Part shown: positions 53,298 through 61,865 of the stretch, piece after piece
Layout: every line of letters starts with the position of its first letter
How positions within the stretch are numbered: position 1 is the stretch's first letter
Assembly (NCBI GenBank): GCA_963702765.1
Contig: CAVPEB010000060.1
Coordinates: 7,389-71,388, forward strand
Length of the DNA: 64,000 bases
Reading direction: 5' to 3'
From: DATMNR01 sp963702765
GTDB taxonomy: Bacteria > Chloroflexota > Ktedonobacteria > Ktedonobacterales > Ktedonobacteraceae
Notes under the pieces: model-generated
Seen by the model: only the letters and a program-made list of their open reading frames with translations
The model's database searches: none
Told to the model about the DNA's origin: nothing
Program-made: the position numbers and the translations under genes

Positions 53298-53915
53298 ATG
53301 AGCAACGAAATTTTATTTGTAAGACATGGAGAAAGTATTGTAAATAAAACAAAAACTATCTCCAACCGCGTCTCCGATAATGCTCCGCTTACTGAAATAG
53401 GCAGACAGCAAGCCCAAGAATTACTAGCCAGGATTAATGGCCGGAAAATTACTTCAATATACTCAAGTCCTCTTATGCGTGCCAGAGAAACAGCTGAAAT
53501 AATCGCAGACGGATTTGGATTGGAAGTTGAGATCAGTGATGCCTTACGTGAACCAGATTGCGGTGAAATAGAAGGACGAAGTGATGCAGAAGCATGGAAA
53601 ATGCACTCAGACCAGGAAGAGGCTTGGATAAGAGGTGATATTGATTATCGTCTTAAAGGAGGGGAAAGTTTACGTGATGTTCGGGATAGGTTTATTCCGT
53701 TTATGGAAGAAGTTCTTTCAAAACATAGAGAGGACACGGGGGATATTATATTTGTGAGTCATGGAAGTATACTTGTGAATACTTTGCCTCTTATCCTTAC
53801 CAATATAAATTCTAATTTTACTCATACTGCCTCTTTGGAAAATTCCTCATATGTCCTGGTTGATTCTTCAGAGTCAGGTCTAAGGTGTATTGAATGGGGG
53901 GGGAAATGCCTGTGA
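53298..53915 (+). CDS. histidine phosphatase family protein
   Basis: 205 residues with phosphohistidine motif RHGES at 9-13, second arginine in SSPLMRARETAEI, acid in EPDCGEIEG and second histidine in VSHGSI. Acts on phosphomonoesters; the exact substrate is unknown. There is no Shine-Dalgarno site, and the -10 element lies right before the ATG. The gene is more A+T-rich than its neighbours, which points to transfer. A run of eight G (53896-53903) lies near the 3' end. Confidence 0.85.
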   Translation: MSNEILFVRHGESIVNKTKTISNRVSDNAPLTEIGRQQAQELLARINGRKITSIYSSPLMRARETAEIIADGFGLEVEISDALREPDCGEIEGRSDAEAWKMHSDQEEAWIRGDIDYRLKGGESLRDVRDRFIPFMEEVLSKHREDTGDIIFVSHGSILVNTLPLILTNINSNFTHTASLENSSYVLVDSSESGLRCIEWGGKCL

Positions 53916-53959
53916 CATCGAATAATAAAAACGGGTAAATTCCAGTTATTGCTGCTTTA

Positions 53960-54109
53960 ATGGGGTATTTTTTTCTTTATCAACCAGTCCAGCTTTACTT
54001 AGTTGGAAAGAAAAAAGAAGCAACTTCGCTTTTTGCTCGAACTATTCTAGTTCTTGCGGGAATTACCGCAGTAATTTTTATTTTATTTTTATCAGGTACT
54101 TTGCGTTAA
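53960..54109 (+). CDS. possible small membrane protein, maybe 5'-truncated
   Basis: 49 codons with a basic middle (VGKKKEATSLFARTI) and a C-terminal hydrophobic helix (LVLAGITAVIFILFLSG). The frame extends upstream to an ATG at 53906 inside the phosphatase gene (MPVTSNNKNG) but is broken by TAA at 53936-53938, so a 66-67 residue gene may have been cut by one base change. No ribosome site before 53960. Confidence 0.3.
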   Translation: MGYFFLYQPVQLYLVGKKKEATSLFARTILVLAGITAVIFILFLSGTLR

Positions 54110-54211
54110 GAAATTGATGAAACTTTGAAATAAGTTCTGGCATATTCTATCAAATAAAGCAGGATTGTTAGCCACAGAAAATGTTCTTATCTGTATCAAC
54201 CTCAACTACGA

Positions 54212-54811
54212 TTAGAACCTCTGATTAAACCTTACCCCATTGTCAGACTCACCCTCACTAACCAGGTCTTCCAATAGCACCGTATCTTTATGTCTCTGGA
54301 TGTTGTTTCGCCTATCCATGAGGTGTTCAGCAGTTGCTTTGACCCCTTCTCCTAAGAGCGGGCCAACGAAAGGAACACCTTCAACAGCAGCGCCAGCAAA
54401 AGTTGGCATCCTTTGTATAAATGTATCTTGCAGCATTTCTCGATCAGTTTGCTGTGTTCGTAAAGCCTCTTTATAGCGTTTAAGTGCTTTCCCAAATTCA
54501 CCATCCATATGTAGTTGGCTAGCAAATTTCTCCATGATACTCATAGAGGTTGTTTGTCGCTCATCAACAAGTGCTGTCAGCAAGTAGTCTTGAAAGTTGA
54601 CTGAGTGGGCTTCATCAATAAATCTAGAAAGCCAGGTTGATTTACCCACTCCTCCTTGTCCCCAAATCGAGATGATGTTATGTGTGGGTTCTTCGGGCTT
54701 GAGGATGTTTTGCACGAAGAAGTGAAGCTCGTCTGTTCGTCCAATAAAGAGTTTGCGAGTGTCGGTTTGCGGCTGGGAGCCTTGCGAGTCGGTTTTTCGG
54801 ACGAAAGGCAT
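54212..54811 (-). pseudogene. truncated STAND ATPase (N-terminal part only)
   Basis: 199 residues matching the first ~185 of the STAND-TPR protein at 50034-52628: MPFVRKT start, TRKLFIGRTDELHFFVQNILKPEEP, Walker A GQGGVGKST, FVGPLLGEGVKATAEHLMDRRNN. After LLEDL the similarity stops and a short unrelated tail (VSEGESDNGVRFNQRF) follows. Walker B, winged helix and TPRs are absent. It is diverged (many synonymous and some amino acid changes), so an old partial duplicate; the frame is still open. Confidence 0.75.
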
Positions 54812-55062
54812 ACGTGGGCACCTCGCTGGTTATGCGGTTCAGGGCTAAGGTTGATGACTTTCTATCTTAAGTATACTGTTATGGGGTTTTAGGCGTCAAA
54901 TTGTGAATGGACCTTGTAAAGTCCGAGTGATCAGACATTTTTCCGTTTTTATTTAGAGTAGGTACCATATTTGTCATTTTTTAACTGGTGCATAGTGTAA
55001 TTTTCGCTTATGCTAGAGGTAACTTGATTGATGTATTATCCAAAATCACAAGGCTAAAGCAT
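54812..55062. other. intergenic region
   Basis: About 250 A+T-rich bases. An open frame from 54988 runs into the MerR-like gene, but the conserved part begins at the ATG near 55063. No clear promoter seen. Confidence 0.4.
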
Positions 55063-55326
55063 ATGAATACTGGTTACAGGCAAAAGCCCATGTATACAAA
55101 AGAAGAGATGCTCACATGCGCACGGGCAAATGGGTTTGCCATCTCTGAGACGACCTTTCAAGACTGGATTAAGGTGGGGTTGCTTGGGAACGCGAAAGAG
55201 CGAGACTGGCCTGGAAAAGGACATGGCTCTGGATCAATAGGCTGTATCTACCATCTGCAAATTAATGTGACTGTTTCATATCAAAACAATCCCTTGAATT
55301 TTTCATTCACATTGCCCTACGTTTAA
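54988..55326 (+). CDS. short MerR-like helix-turn-helix protein, probably truncated
   Basis: 112 residues from the first ATG; the recognisable part starts near residue 26 (MNTGYRQKPMYTKEEML). It has a MerR-type winged HTH pattern: YTKEEMLTCARANGFAISETTFQDWIKVGLLG, then a GKGHGSGS wing. After GSGSIG the sequence no longer looks conserved and stops, so the remaining part of a longer regulator may have been lost by frameshift or deletion. The start is uncertain. Confidence 0.5.
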   Translation: MHSVIFAYARGNLIDVLSKITRLKHMNTGYRQKPMYTKEEMLTCARANGFAISETTFQDWIKVGLLGNAKERDWPGKGHGSGSIGCIYHLQINVTVSYQNNPLNFSFTLPYV

Positions 55327-55349
55327 GGTCAAGAGAAAGGAATAGAACG

Positions 55350-56417
55350 TTGACATTACTTACAGCGTTTGGCATTAATCCAACTCATCATGGGAATATG
55401 GTGGCTCCTGGCAAAATAGCACTCTCTGACCTTACAATAGTCGTGCCAGTGAAAAATAATCAGATAGGCGTGACACGCCTGCTCGATGCTTGTTCGAGAG
55501 TGTTTGTCCCGAATCACTGCCCCGCGGAGATTTTGATAGTAGATAATCTCTCAGACACTCCTGTGGAAGTTCCCGCTTACCTAGCCTCTTACTTACCAGT
55601 CCGAGTTCTTTTCTGTGCCCGACCAGGCGCGGCTGCCGCACGCAACCTTGGAGCACGGCAAGCTAAAACCCAATGGATTTTGTTCATGGACAGTGATTGC
55701 ATCCCGACACCAGGAATCATAGAAGGATATCGTCAAGCCATGAATGGTGCAATTGCATATGCTGGAAATGTGAAGGCAGAGGGGAGTGATCCAATTTCTC
55801 AATACTATGACGCCCAGAGCATCTTGAATCCACCACCTCTATGGGACAATGGCGAGGAACGACCAAACTATCTGATAACTGCAAATGCTCTAGTCTGGAA
55901 GGAAGCTCTAGCACGGATCGGTGGATTGGACGAGCGGTTTCCCTTAGCTGGAGGGGAAGATATTGATCTGGGGATCAGACTCTGGTCGATTGGTCCACTT
56001 GCTTTTGCACCTGCTGCACGAACACTTCATACCTTTGAACCACATCTACACCCGTTTGTTCGTCGTTTTGTACGCTATGGTCGTGGTAATCGTTTGCTCG
56101 CGGCTCGCTATCGAGCTGATCTAGCACCGCATCCTTTTGTCCCATACTTCCCGTCTCCCCTCAATCGATTATTAGCCAATATACAATTTCTCTCCATGTG
56201 GTATGGATATCATGCAACCAAGCCTGCTCGAAACTGGTTCATGCCATCCCCTATCCCTGCCTGGTCAACGACGACCCTTGAGACCTTTCCGATACAAGTG
56301 GAACAGTCTCTACAGCTAATCTCATCAGATATAACAACTCATCAGCTTACTAATACTGACCTTGATTTTACTGAGAGATCAACATTTCCATTGACAAACG
56401 AGTTCATAAACCTATAG
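55350..56417 (+). CDS. family 2 glycosyltransferase
   Basis: 355 residues. The GT-A fold has LTIVVPVKNNQ near 28-38, LIVDNLSD, the sugar-nucleotide and metal motif FMDSDC (DxD) near 112 and the acceptor-side GGEDIDLGIRL near 205. It is similar to mycofactocin/rhamnosyl-type GT2 enzymes, but no such cluster is present. The last 90 residues are poorly conserved and low in motif content. Start is TTG at 55350 with AAAGGAA upstream. Likely adds a sugar to a surface lipid or polymer. Confidence 0.83.
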   Translation: MTLLTAFGINPTHHGNMVAPGKIALSDLTIVVPVKNNQIGVTRLLDACSRVFVPNHCPAEILIVDNLSDTPVEVPAYLASYLPVRVLFCARPGAAAARNLGARQAKTQWILFMDSDCIPTPGIIEGYRQAMNGAIAYAGNVKAEGSDPISQYYDAQSILNPPPLWDNGEERPNYLITANALVWKEALARIGGLDERFPLAGGEDIDLGIRLWSIGPLAFAPAARTLHTFEPHLHPFVRRFVRYGRGNRLLAARYRADLAPHPFVPYFPSPLNRLLANIQFLSMWYGYHATKPARNWFMPSPIPAWSTTTLETFPIQVEQSLQLISSDITTHQLTNTDLDFTERSTFPLTNEFINL

Positions 56418-56492
56418 AATACTTGCGCACAAACCTCATATATTTTTGACCTGATAGTATGTGGAAGATGACGTTCCGCCAGGGGGAACCGC

Positions 56493-58376
56493 ATGAATAT
56501 TTTTGATTTCCGCAACTTACTCATCGGTGATTATGCTTCTTATATTAAGAGCTTTATTCAAATTCGCGACCCACAGATCGATGACTTCGTACAACAGAAA
56601 CTAGAAGATGGCGTTCTCTGGCCTGAACCGCTTATCCAACTGAATCCTTTATTTGCTCGGGGCGAGTCTATCGATGAACTGGTTGCTCAAGGCGTGTTAC
56701 ATCGTGAATGTGCAAGAATTTTTCGCAAAGATAAATCTGAGTATGATGATAGGGGACGCCCGTTACGATTGCACAAACACCAATCAGATGCCATCAACAT
56801 TGCAAGCAGCGGCGCAAGTTACATCCTCACCACTGGCACTGGTTCCGGTAAAAGCCTGGCGTACATCATACCAATTGTCGATTATGTGTTGCGCAACGGC
56901 ACTGGACGGGGTATACAGGCCATCGTTGTCTACCCTATGAATGCGCTGGCGAATAGCCAGATGAAGGAACTGGAAAAATTCCTGCGCGTTGGCTATCCCA
57001 ACAATAGAGGCCCAGTGACTTTCGAGCGGTATACCGGACAGGAATCCGATGAAGATCGCCAGCGCATTATTGCAAATCCACCCGACATCCTACTCACCAA
57101 CTATGTCATGCTCGAACTGATTCTTACGCGTGCTACTGAGCGTCGCATGCTTGCCTCTAAAATGTTGCAATTTCTGGTGCTGGATGAATTACATACGTAC
57201 CGTGGCCGCCAGGGAGCCGACGTTGCGTTACTGGTACGACGCGTAAGAGATCGACTCGTTGCAGGTGAGTTGCAATGTGTCGGCACCTCGGCAACGCTTG
57301 CAGGTGCGGGTACCTATGACGAACGCAGGAGTGCAGTTGCAAAGATGGCTACACAAATGTTCGGAACGCAGGTAAAGCCTGAGCACATCATCGAGGAAAC
57401 ACTGGTACGCACGACAGATAACGTCGAGCAGAATGAGCAATTTCTTGAGCAACTGAGCGAACGCATCAAGGAGGGAGGACGCACACTTCCGCGTGAGTAC
57501 CGGAGTTTCATCCAGGATCCTTTATCAGCCTGGGTTGAAGAGACCTTTGGGATCACTATGCGAGAGGGCAGCCTGGTGCGTAACACACCAAAGAGTATCT
57601 CAGGTGAGAGGGGTGCTGCAAAGCAACTGAGTAATCTCACTGGCCAACCTGTTGAACAATGTATCGAGGCCATCCAGCAAACGTTGCTTGCCGGATATAC
57701 CTGCGAACCACATCCAGAAACAGGTACTCCACCTTTCGCTTTCCGATTACACCAGTTTATTAGCAAAGGAGATACGATTTATGCCTCCCTCGAGCAAGAA
57801 CAAGAGCGCTTCCTGACGCTGCAAGGGCAGCAATACGTACCAGGTGATCGCAATCGAGTGCTCTTGCCGCTGGTATTTTGTCGCGAGTGCGGTCAAGAGT
57901 ATTATTGCGTGCGCTTGAAAGATGGGAAATTTATACCGCGCGAATTGAATGATCAGCATGATGAAGGAGGTAAAGCAGGTTTCCTCTATCACAGCGAGGA
58001 AAACCCATGGCCTATAGATGAAGACTCGCTCAGGGAGCGGCTGCCGGACGAGTGGCTCGAAGAGTATCGCAATGGAATCCGTGTGCGGCGCAATCGACGA
58101 AATGACCTGCCATACTCCCTGAACGTACGTGCTGACGGAACATCAGTCGAGAGTTTTGGGTCGGACGAAAACCTGTTTGACTGTCATTTCGTACCAGCGC
58201 CATTCCGTTTCTGTCTGCATTGTGGAATTTCCTATGGATCGCGCCAGATTGGTGACTTTGCCAAACTCTCTTCACTCAGTTCGGAGGGTCGCAGCACTGC
58301 GACTACTATTTTAGCCTCTCAGCTATCCGGCGTTTACGCGATGCACCGCAACAACCTATCCCTCCCAAGATGTTAA
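56493..58376 (+). CDS. DEAD/DEAH helicase with DUF1998, N-terminal part (frameshifted)
   Basis: 627 residues, 5' part of a gene continuing at 58370-61645. Superfamily 2 helicase motifs: Q-like LHKHQSDAI near 93, Walker A TGTGSGKS 114-121, YPMNALANSQ, DELHTYRG near 231, GTSATLAG near 265. Two CxxC pairs (FCRECGQEYYC and FCLHCGISYG) lie near the end. A base is missing in TTTTA(A)GCC near 58313; beyond it this frame reads an alien tail QLSGVYAMHRNN. MrfA (YprA) and DISARM DrmA have related layouts. Confidence 0.8.
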   Translation: MNIFDFRNLLIGDYASYIKSFIQIRDPQIDDFVQQKLEDGVLWPEPLIQLNPLFARGESIDELVAQGVLHRECARIFRKDKSEYDDRGRPLRLHKHQSDAINIASSGASYILTTGTGSGKSLAYIIPIVDYVLRNGTGRGIQAIVVYPMNALANSQMKELEKFLRVGYPNNRGPVTFERYTGQESDEDRQRIIANPPDILLTNYVMLELILTRATERRMLASKMLQFLVLDELHTYRGRQGADVALLVRRVRDRLVAGELQCVGTSATLAGAGTYDERRSAVAKMATQMFGTQVKPEHIIEETLVRTTDNVEQNEQFLEQLSERIKEGGRTLPREYRSFIQDPLSAWVEETFGITMREGSLVRNTPKSISGERGAAKQLSNLTGQPVEQCIEAIQQTLLAGYTCEPHPETGTPPFAFRLHQFISKGDTIYASLEQEQERFLTLQGQQYVPGDRNRVLLPLVFCRECGQEYYCVRLKDGKFIPRELNDQHDEGGKAGFLYHSEENPWPIDEDSLRERLPDEWLEEYRNGIRVRRNRRNDLPYSLNVRADGTSVESFGSDENLFDCHFVPAPFRFCLHCGISYGSRQIGDFAKLSSLSSEGRSTATTILASQLSGVYAMHRNNLSLPRC

Positions 58377-61300
58377 GCTTCACTGATAACCGGCAAGATG
58401 CCTCACTCCAGGCTGGCCATTTCAACGATTTCATCGAAGTTGGCGTGCTCCGTTCAGCAGTCTATCGAGCCGTACAGGAGGCAGGAGTGGAAGGCATCTC
58501 TCACGAGGAATTGACGCAGAAGGTATTCAATGCACTGAATCTTCCACTTCATTTATATGCAAGTGATCCCAGTGTAAAATACCAGGCGCTCACCGAAACA
58601 CAGCGCGCTTTACGCAACGTACTTGGCTATCGCCTGTATCGCGACCTCAAACGCGGCTGGCGTATTACTTCTCCCAACCTGGAGCAATGCGGGTTACTTA
58701 CAATCAAGTATCTTTCACTAGAAGAGGTGTGTGGCGATAAAGAGGTCTGGAGCAATTGCCATGCAGCGTTGAGTTCTGCCACGCCGGGGACAAGAGCAAA
58801 AGTCGGTAGAGTATTGCTTGACTACATGCGCCGCGAGTTAGCAATTAAGGTAGACTATCTGGATCAAGACTACCAAGAGCGCATACAGCAGCAGAGCAGC
58901 CAGCGTCTCGTCGCTCCCTGGGCGCTTGACGAAAACGAATCCAAAGAATATGCCACTATTCTTTTTCCCAGAAGTCGCGGTGGTGATGCTGATCGCAGCT
59001 ATGTCTATCTTTCCTCACGGGGTGGCTTCGGACAATACCTCAGGCGAAGAACAACCTTTGAAGACTTTGGTGAGAAATTGCGCCTGGATGATACAGATAC
59101 GATTATCGAGCAAATATTAGAGGGATTGCGCCAGGCCGGGCTAGTAGAGCAGGTGATTGAACCTCGCAATGAAGGTGACAAAGGTGGTTACCAGTTACCC
59201 GCATCAGCGATGGTCTGGATTACTGGCGATGGCTCGCAGGCATTTCATGATCCTATCCGCGTTCCCAGAGAGTCAAGTGAGGGACAGCACACGAACGCCT
59301 TTTTTGTCGATTTCTATCGCGCTACAGCCGCTAATCTGCATGACATTGAAGCGCGCGAACATACTGCCCAGGTGCCATATGATTTGCGCGTGCAACGCGA
59401 AGAAGACTTCCGTCATGGAAAACTGCCAATCCTGTATTGTTCGCCTACGATGGAACTTGGCATCGATATATCAGAACTCAATGTCGTCAATATGCGTAAT
59501 ATTCCCCCGACGCCAGCTAACTATGCCCAGCGCAGTGGTCGAGCGGGCCGCAGTGGGCAGCCAGCGTTAGTCTTCTCCTATTGTTCCACGGGCAGTCCAC
59601 ATGACCAGTATTTCTTTAAACGTCCGGAGAATATGGTATCGGGAGCCGTGACACCACCACGACTCGAACTTGCGAACGAGGATCTGGTGCGCGCGCATGT
59701 CTACGCTATCTGGCTGGCAGAAACAGGACTCAGCCTGGGACAGTCACTCAGGGATATTCTGGAGGTCAATGGCGATGATCCAACGCTGACACTCCTGGGC
59801 AGTGTATATGAAAGTATTGAGGACCCGGGCGCGAAACTTCGAGCACGAGCGCGAGCGATACGTGTACTTGAAACCTTGCCCGTTGAACTCAATGACTCAG
59901 ATTGGTATAGCGATGGTTGGCTCGACGAAGTGCTTGGCCAGGTCGTAATTAATTTTGATCGAACCTGTGATCGCTGGCGCGGCCTCTACAAGGCTGCTCA
60001 GGCTCAAGCAAGGGCACAGGGATTGATTATGCTGGATGCTTCACGTAGCTCTGAGGATAAAAAGCAAGCGGATCGCTTGCGGGCTGAAGCTGAATCTCAG
60101 CTCGCACTCTTGACCGAAACCAAAAGTCTCGAGCAGTCCGATTTCTACAGCTATCGTTACTTCGCTAGCGAGGGGTTTCTGCCCGGCTACAACTTCCCGC
60201 GCTTGCCGCTATCTGCATATATTCCAGGGCGACGTACCAAACAGCGGGATGAATATCTTTCGCGTCCGCGATTTCTGGCCATCTCCGAGTTTGGCCCGCG
60301 TGCAATTGTTTATCACGAAGGCTCACGCTATCTGATCAATCGTGTCATCTTACCAGTTGGGGAAGATGAACATATTCCAACACGCCGGGCCAAGCAGTGC
60401 CAGAACTGTGGCTATTTGCATCCGATCAACGACGGCGAGGGACTCGACCTGTGCGAACACTGCGGTGCTCCTCTTGAACAGACGCTGCACCACCTGTTCC
60501 GTTTGCAGAATGTCGCGACCAGGCGCCGTGACAAGATCAATTCGGATGAAGAGGAACGCATGCGCCTGGGCTATGAGATACGCACGGCGGTACGCTTTTC
60601 TGAACAGGATGGGCGCCCTGTGTATCGCCTGGGAATGGTAGAGCGAGAAGGAGAAACACTGGCGAAACTCACCTATGGCCAGGCAGCTACACTCTGGCGT
60701 ATCAATCTTGGTTGGATGCGGCGCAAGAACAAGGAGCAGCATGGGTTCGTTCTCGATACCGAACGTGGTTACTGGGCAAAAAATGATCAATCTGCTGACG
60801 ACCCGGATGATCCTATGTCTCCACGCACTGATCGTGTGATTCCCTATGTCGAAGATCGACGCAATTGCCTGCTCTTCGAGCCAGGGGACTCACAAAATGC
60901 GACGGTAATGGCATCGTTGCAGGCTATCCTCAAGAGCGCTATCCAGGTCAAGTATCAATTGGAAGATAACGAACTTGCCGCCGAACCGCTGCCTAATGAG
61001 TATGAGCGAAACGTGATCCTGCTTTACGAGTCAGCCGAGGGTGGAGCAGGGGTACTCAGAAGGTTGCTCGACGAACCCCAGGCTATTCGTGAGGTGGCGC
61101 AAGAAGCGTTGCTGCTATGCCATTTTGATCCCGAAACCGAAACAGACCTGAGACATGCTCCCCGAGCGCAGGAAGACTGTGAAGCAGCTTGTTATGACTG
61201 CTTGCTCTCATATTACAACCAGCGTGACCACCGATTGCTCGACCGTCAGGCCATTCGTGATTTCTTATTTGATCTGACAGAAGCGCACGTCGTGGCAGGT

Positions 61301-61645
61301 CCAGCCGAAAAACCGCGATCGGAACACCTGGAACAACTGATGAGAGGGACAGATTCTGAGCTGGAACGCAAGTGGCTGCGCTATATGGAGAAGCATCAGC
61401 TTCATTTGCCTACACACGCACAGCGCTTGATCGAATCCTGCGGAACCCGACCAGATTTTTACTATGAAGACTCTATGGTCGCAATTTATGTCGATGGGCA
61501 CTATCATGACTTTCCTGAAAGGCGCGAACGTGACGCCGCGTATACAACGTGCCTGGAAGATCGGGGTTACATTGTGATTCGTTTTGGACATGAGGATGAT
61601 TGGGCAAGTAAAATTACCGAGTATCCGAGTATATTTGGGAGGTAG
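58370..61645 (+). CDS. DEAD/DUF1998 helicase, C-terminal part with nuclease-like domain
   Basis: 1091 residues; the true continuation of the frame reaches back to about 58313 (SLSAIRRLRDAPQQPIPPKMLSFTDNRQDASLQAGHF). It carries motif V/VI (CSPTMELGIDIS, QRSGRAGRSGQ), a CxxC...CxxC ribbon (CQNCGYLHP, CEHCGAPL) and the DUF1998 cysteine cluster CEAACYDCL. The last ~100 residues (ELERKWLRYMEKH, RPDFYYEDSMVAIYVDGHYHD, GYIVIRF) look like a Vsr/DUF559-type PD-(D/E)XK nuclease. With the 5' part the protein would be about 1717 residues. DNA repair or phage defence is plausible. Confidence 0.8.
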   Translation: MLSFTDNRQDASLQAGHFNDFIEVGVLRSAVYRAVQEAGVEGISHEELTQKVFNALNLPLHLYASDPSVKYQALTETQRALRNVLGYRLYRDLKRGWRITSPNLEQCGLLTIKYLSLEEVCGDKEVWSNCHAALSSATPGTRAKVGRVLLDYMRRELAIKVDYLDQDYQERIQQQSSQRLVAPWALDENESKEYATILFPRSRGGDADRSYVYLSSRGGFGQYLRRRTTFEDFGEKLRLDDTDTIIEQILEGLRQAGLVEQVIEPRNEGDKGGYQLPASAMVWITGDGSQAFHDPIRVPRESSEGQHTNAFFVDFYRATAANLHDIEAREHTAQVPYDLRVQREEDFRHGKLPILYCSPTMELGIDISELNVVNMRNIPPTPANYAQRSGRAGRSGQPALVFSYCSTGSPHDQYFFKRPENMVSGAVTPPRLELANEDLVRAHVYAIWLAETGLSLGQSLRDILEVNGDDPTLTLLGSVYESIEDPGAKLRARARAIRVLETLPVELNDSDWYSDGWLDEVLGQVVINFDRTCDRWRGLYKAAQAQARAQGLIMLDASRSSEDKKQADRLRAEAESQLALLTETKSLEQSDFYSYRYFASEGFLPGYNFPRLPLSAYIPGRRTKQRDEYLSRPRFLAISEFGPRAIVYHEGSRYLINRVILPVGEDEHIPTRRAKQCQNCGYLHPINDGEGLDLCEHCGAPLEQTLHHLFRLQNVATRRRDKINSDEEERMRLGYEIRTAVRFSEQDGRPVYRLGMVEREGETLAKLTYGQAATLWRINLGWMRRKNKEQHGFVLDTERGYWAKNDQSADDPDDPMSPRTDRVIPYVEDRRNCLLFEPGDSQNATVMASLQAILKSAIQVKYQLEDNELAAEPLPNEYERNVILLYESAEGGAGVLRRLLDEPQAIREVAQEALLLCHFDPETETDLRHAPRAQEDCEAACYDCLLSYYNQRDHRLLDRQAIRDFLFDLTEAHVVAGPAEKPRSEHLEQLMRGTDSELERKWLRYMEKHQLHLPTHAQRLIESCGTRPDFYYEDSMVAIYVDGHYHDFPERRERDAAYTTCLEDRGYIVIRFGHEDDWASKITEYPSIFGR

Positions 61646-61865
61646 TGGGAAAGGGAGCGAGGGAGCCAGGGCATGGGAATAAATGGGAGTAACCAGGACG
61701 TGGGAGGCTGTCGGAGCAAGTGGGTACAAGTCGGCGCAACCAGGGGCAGAGGGAGTGGGAACAACCAGCACAGGAAACCGTATGAGCAAGCGAGAGCCAC
61801 CAGTGTGGGAGGCTGTAGTAAGACCCCCAGCCCTACCCCAAGGGCGACCGCAAGGGCCCCACCCA
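61646..61865. other. purine-rich intergenic region with palindromic repeat
   Basis: 220 bases of G-rich sequence on the + strand with several imperfect copies of a GTGGGAGGCTGT-like segment, ending in the dispersed repeat CCCCAAGGGCGACCGCAAGG next to the IS left end. No gene seen. Confidence 0.45.

Noticed and set aside
48929..61645. Prophage or integrative element
   Set aside because: Accessory genes are clustered, but there are no phage structural genes, integrase or tRNA attachment site in the window.
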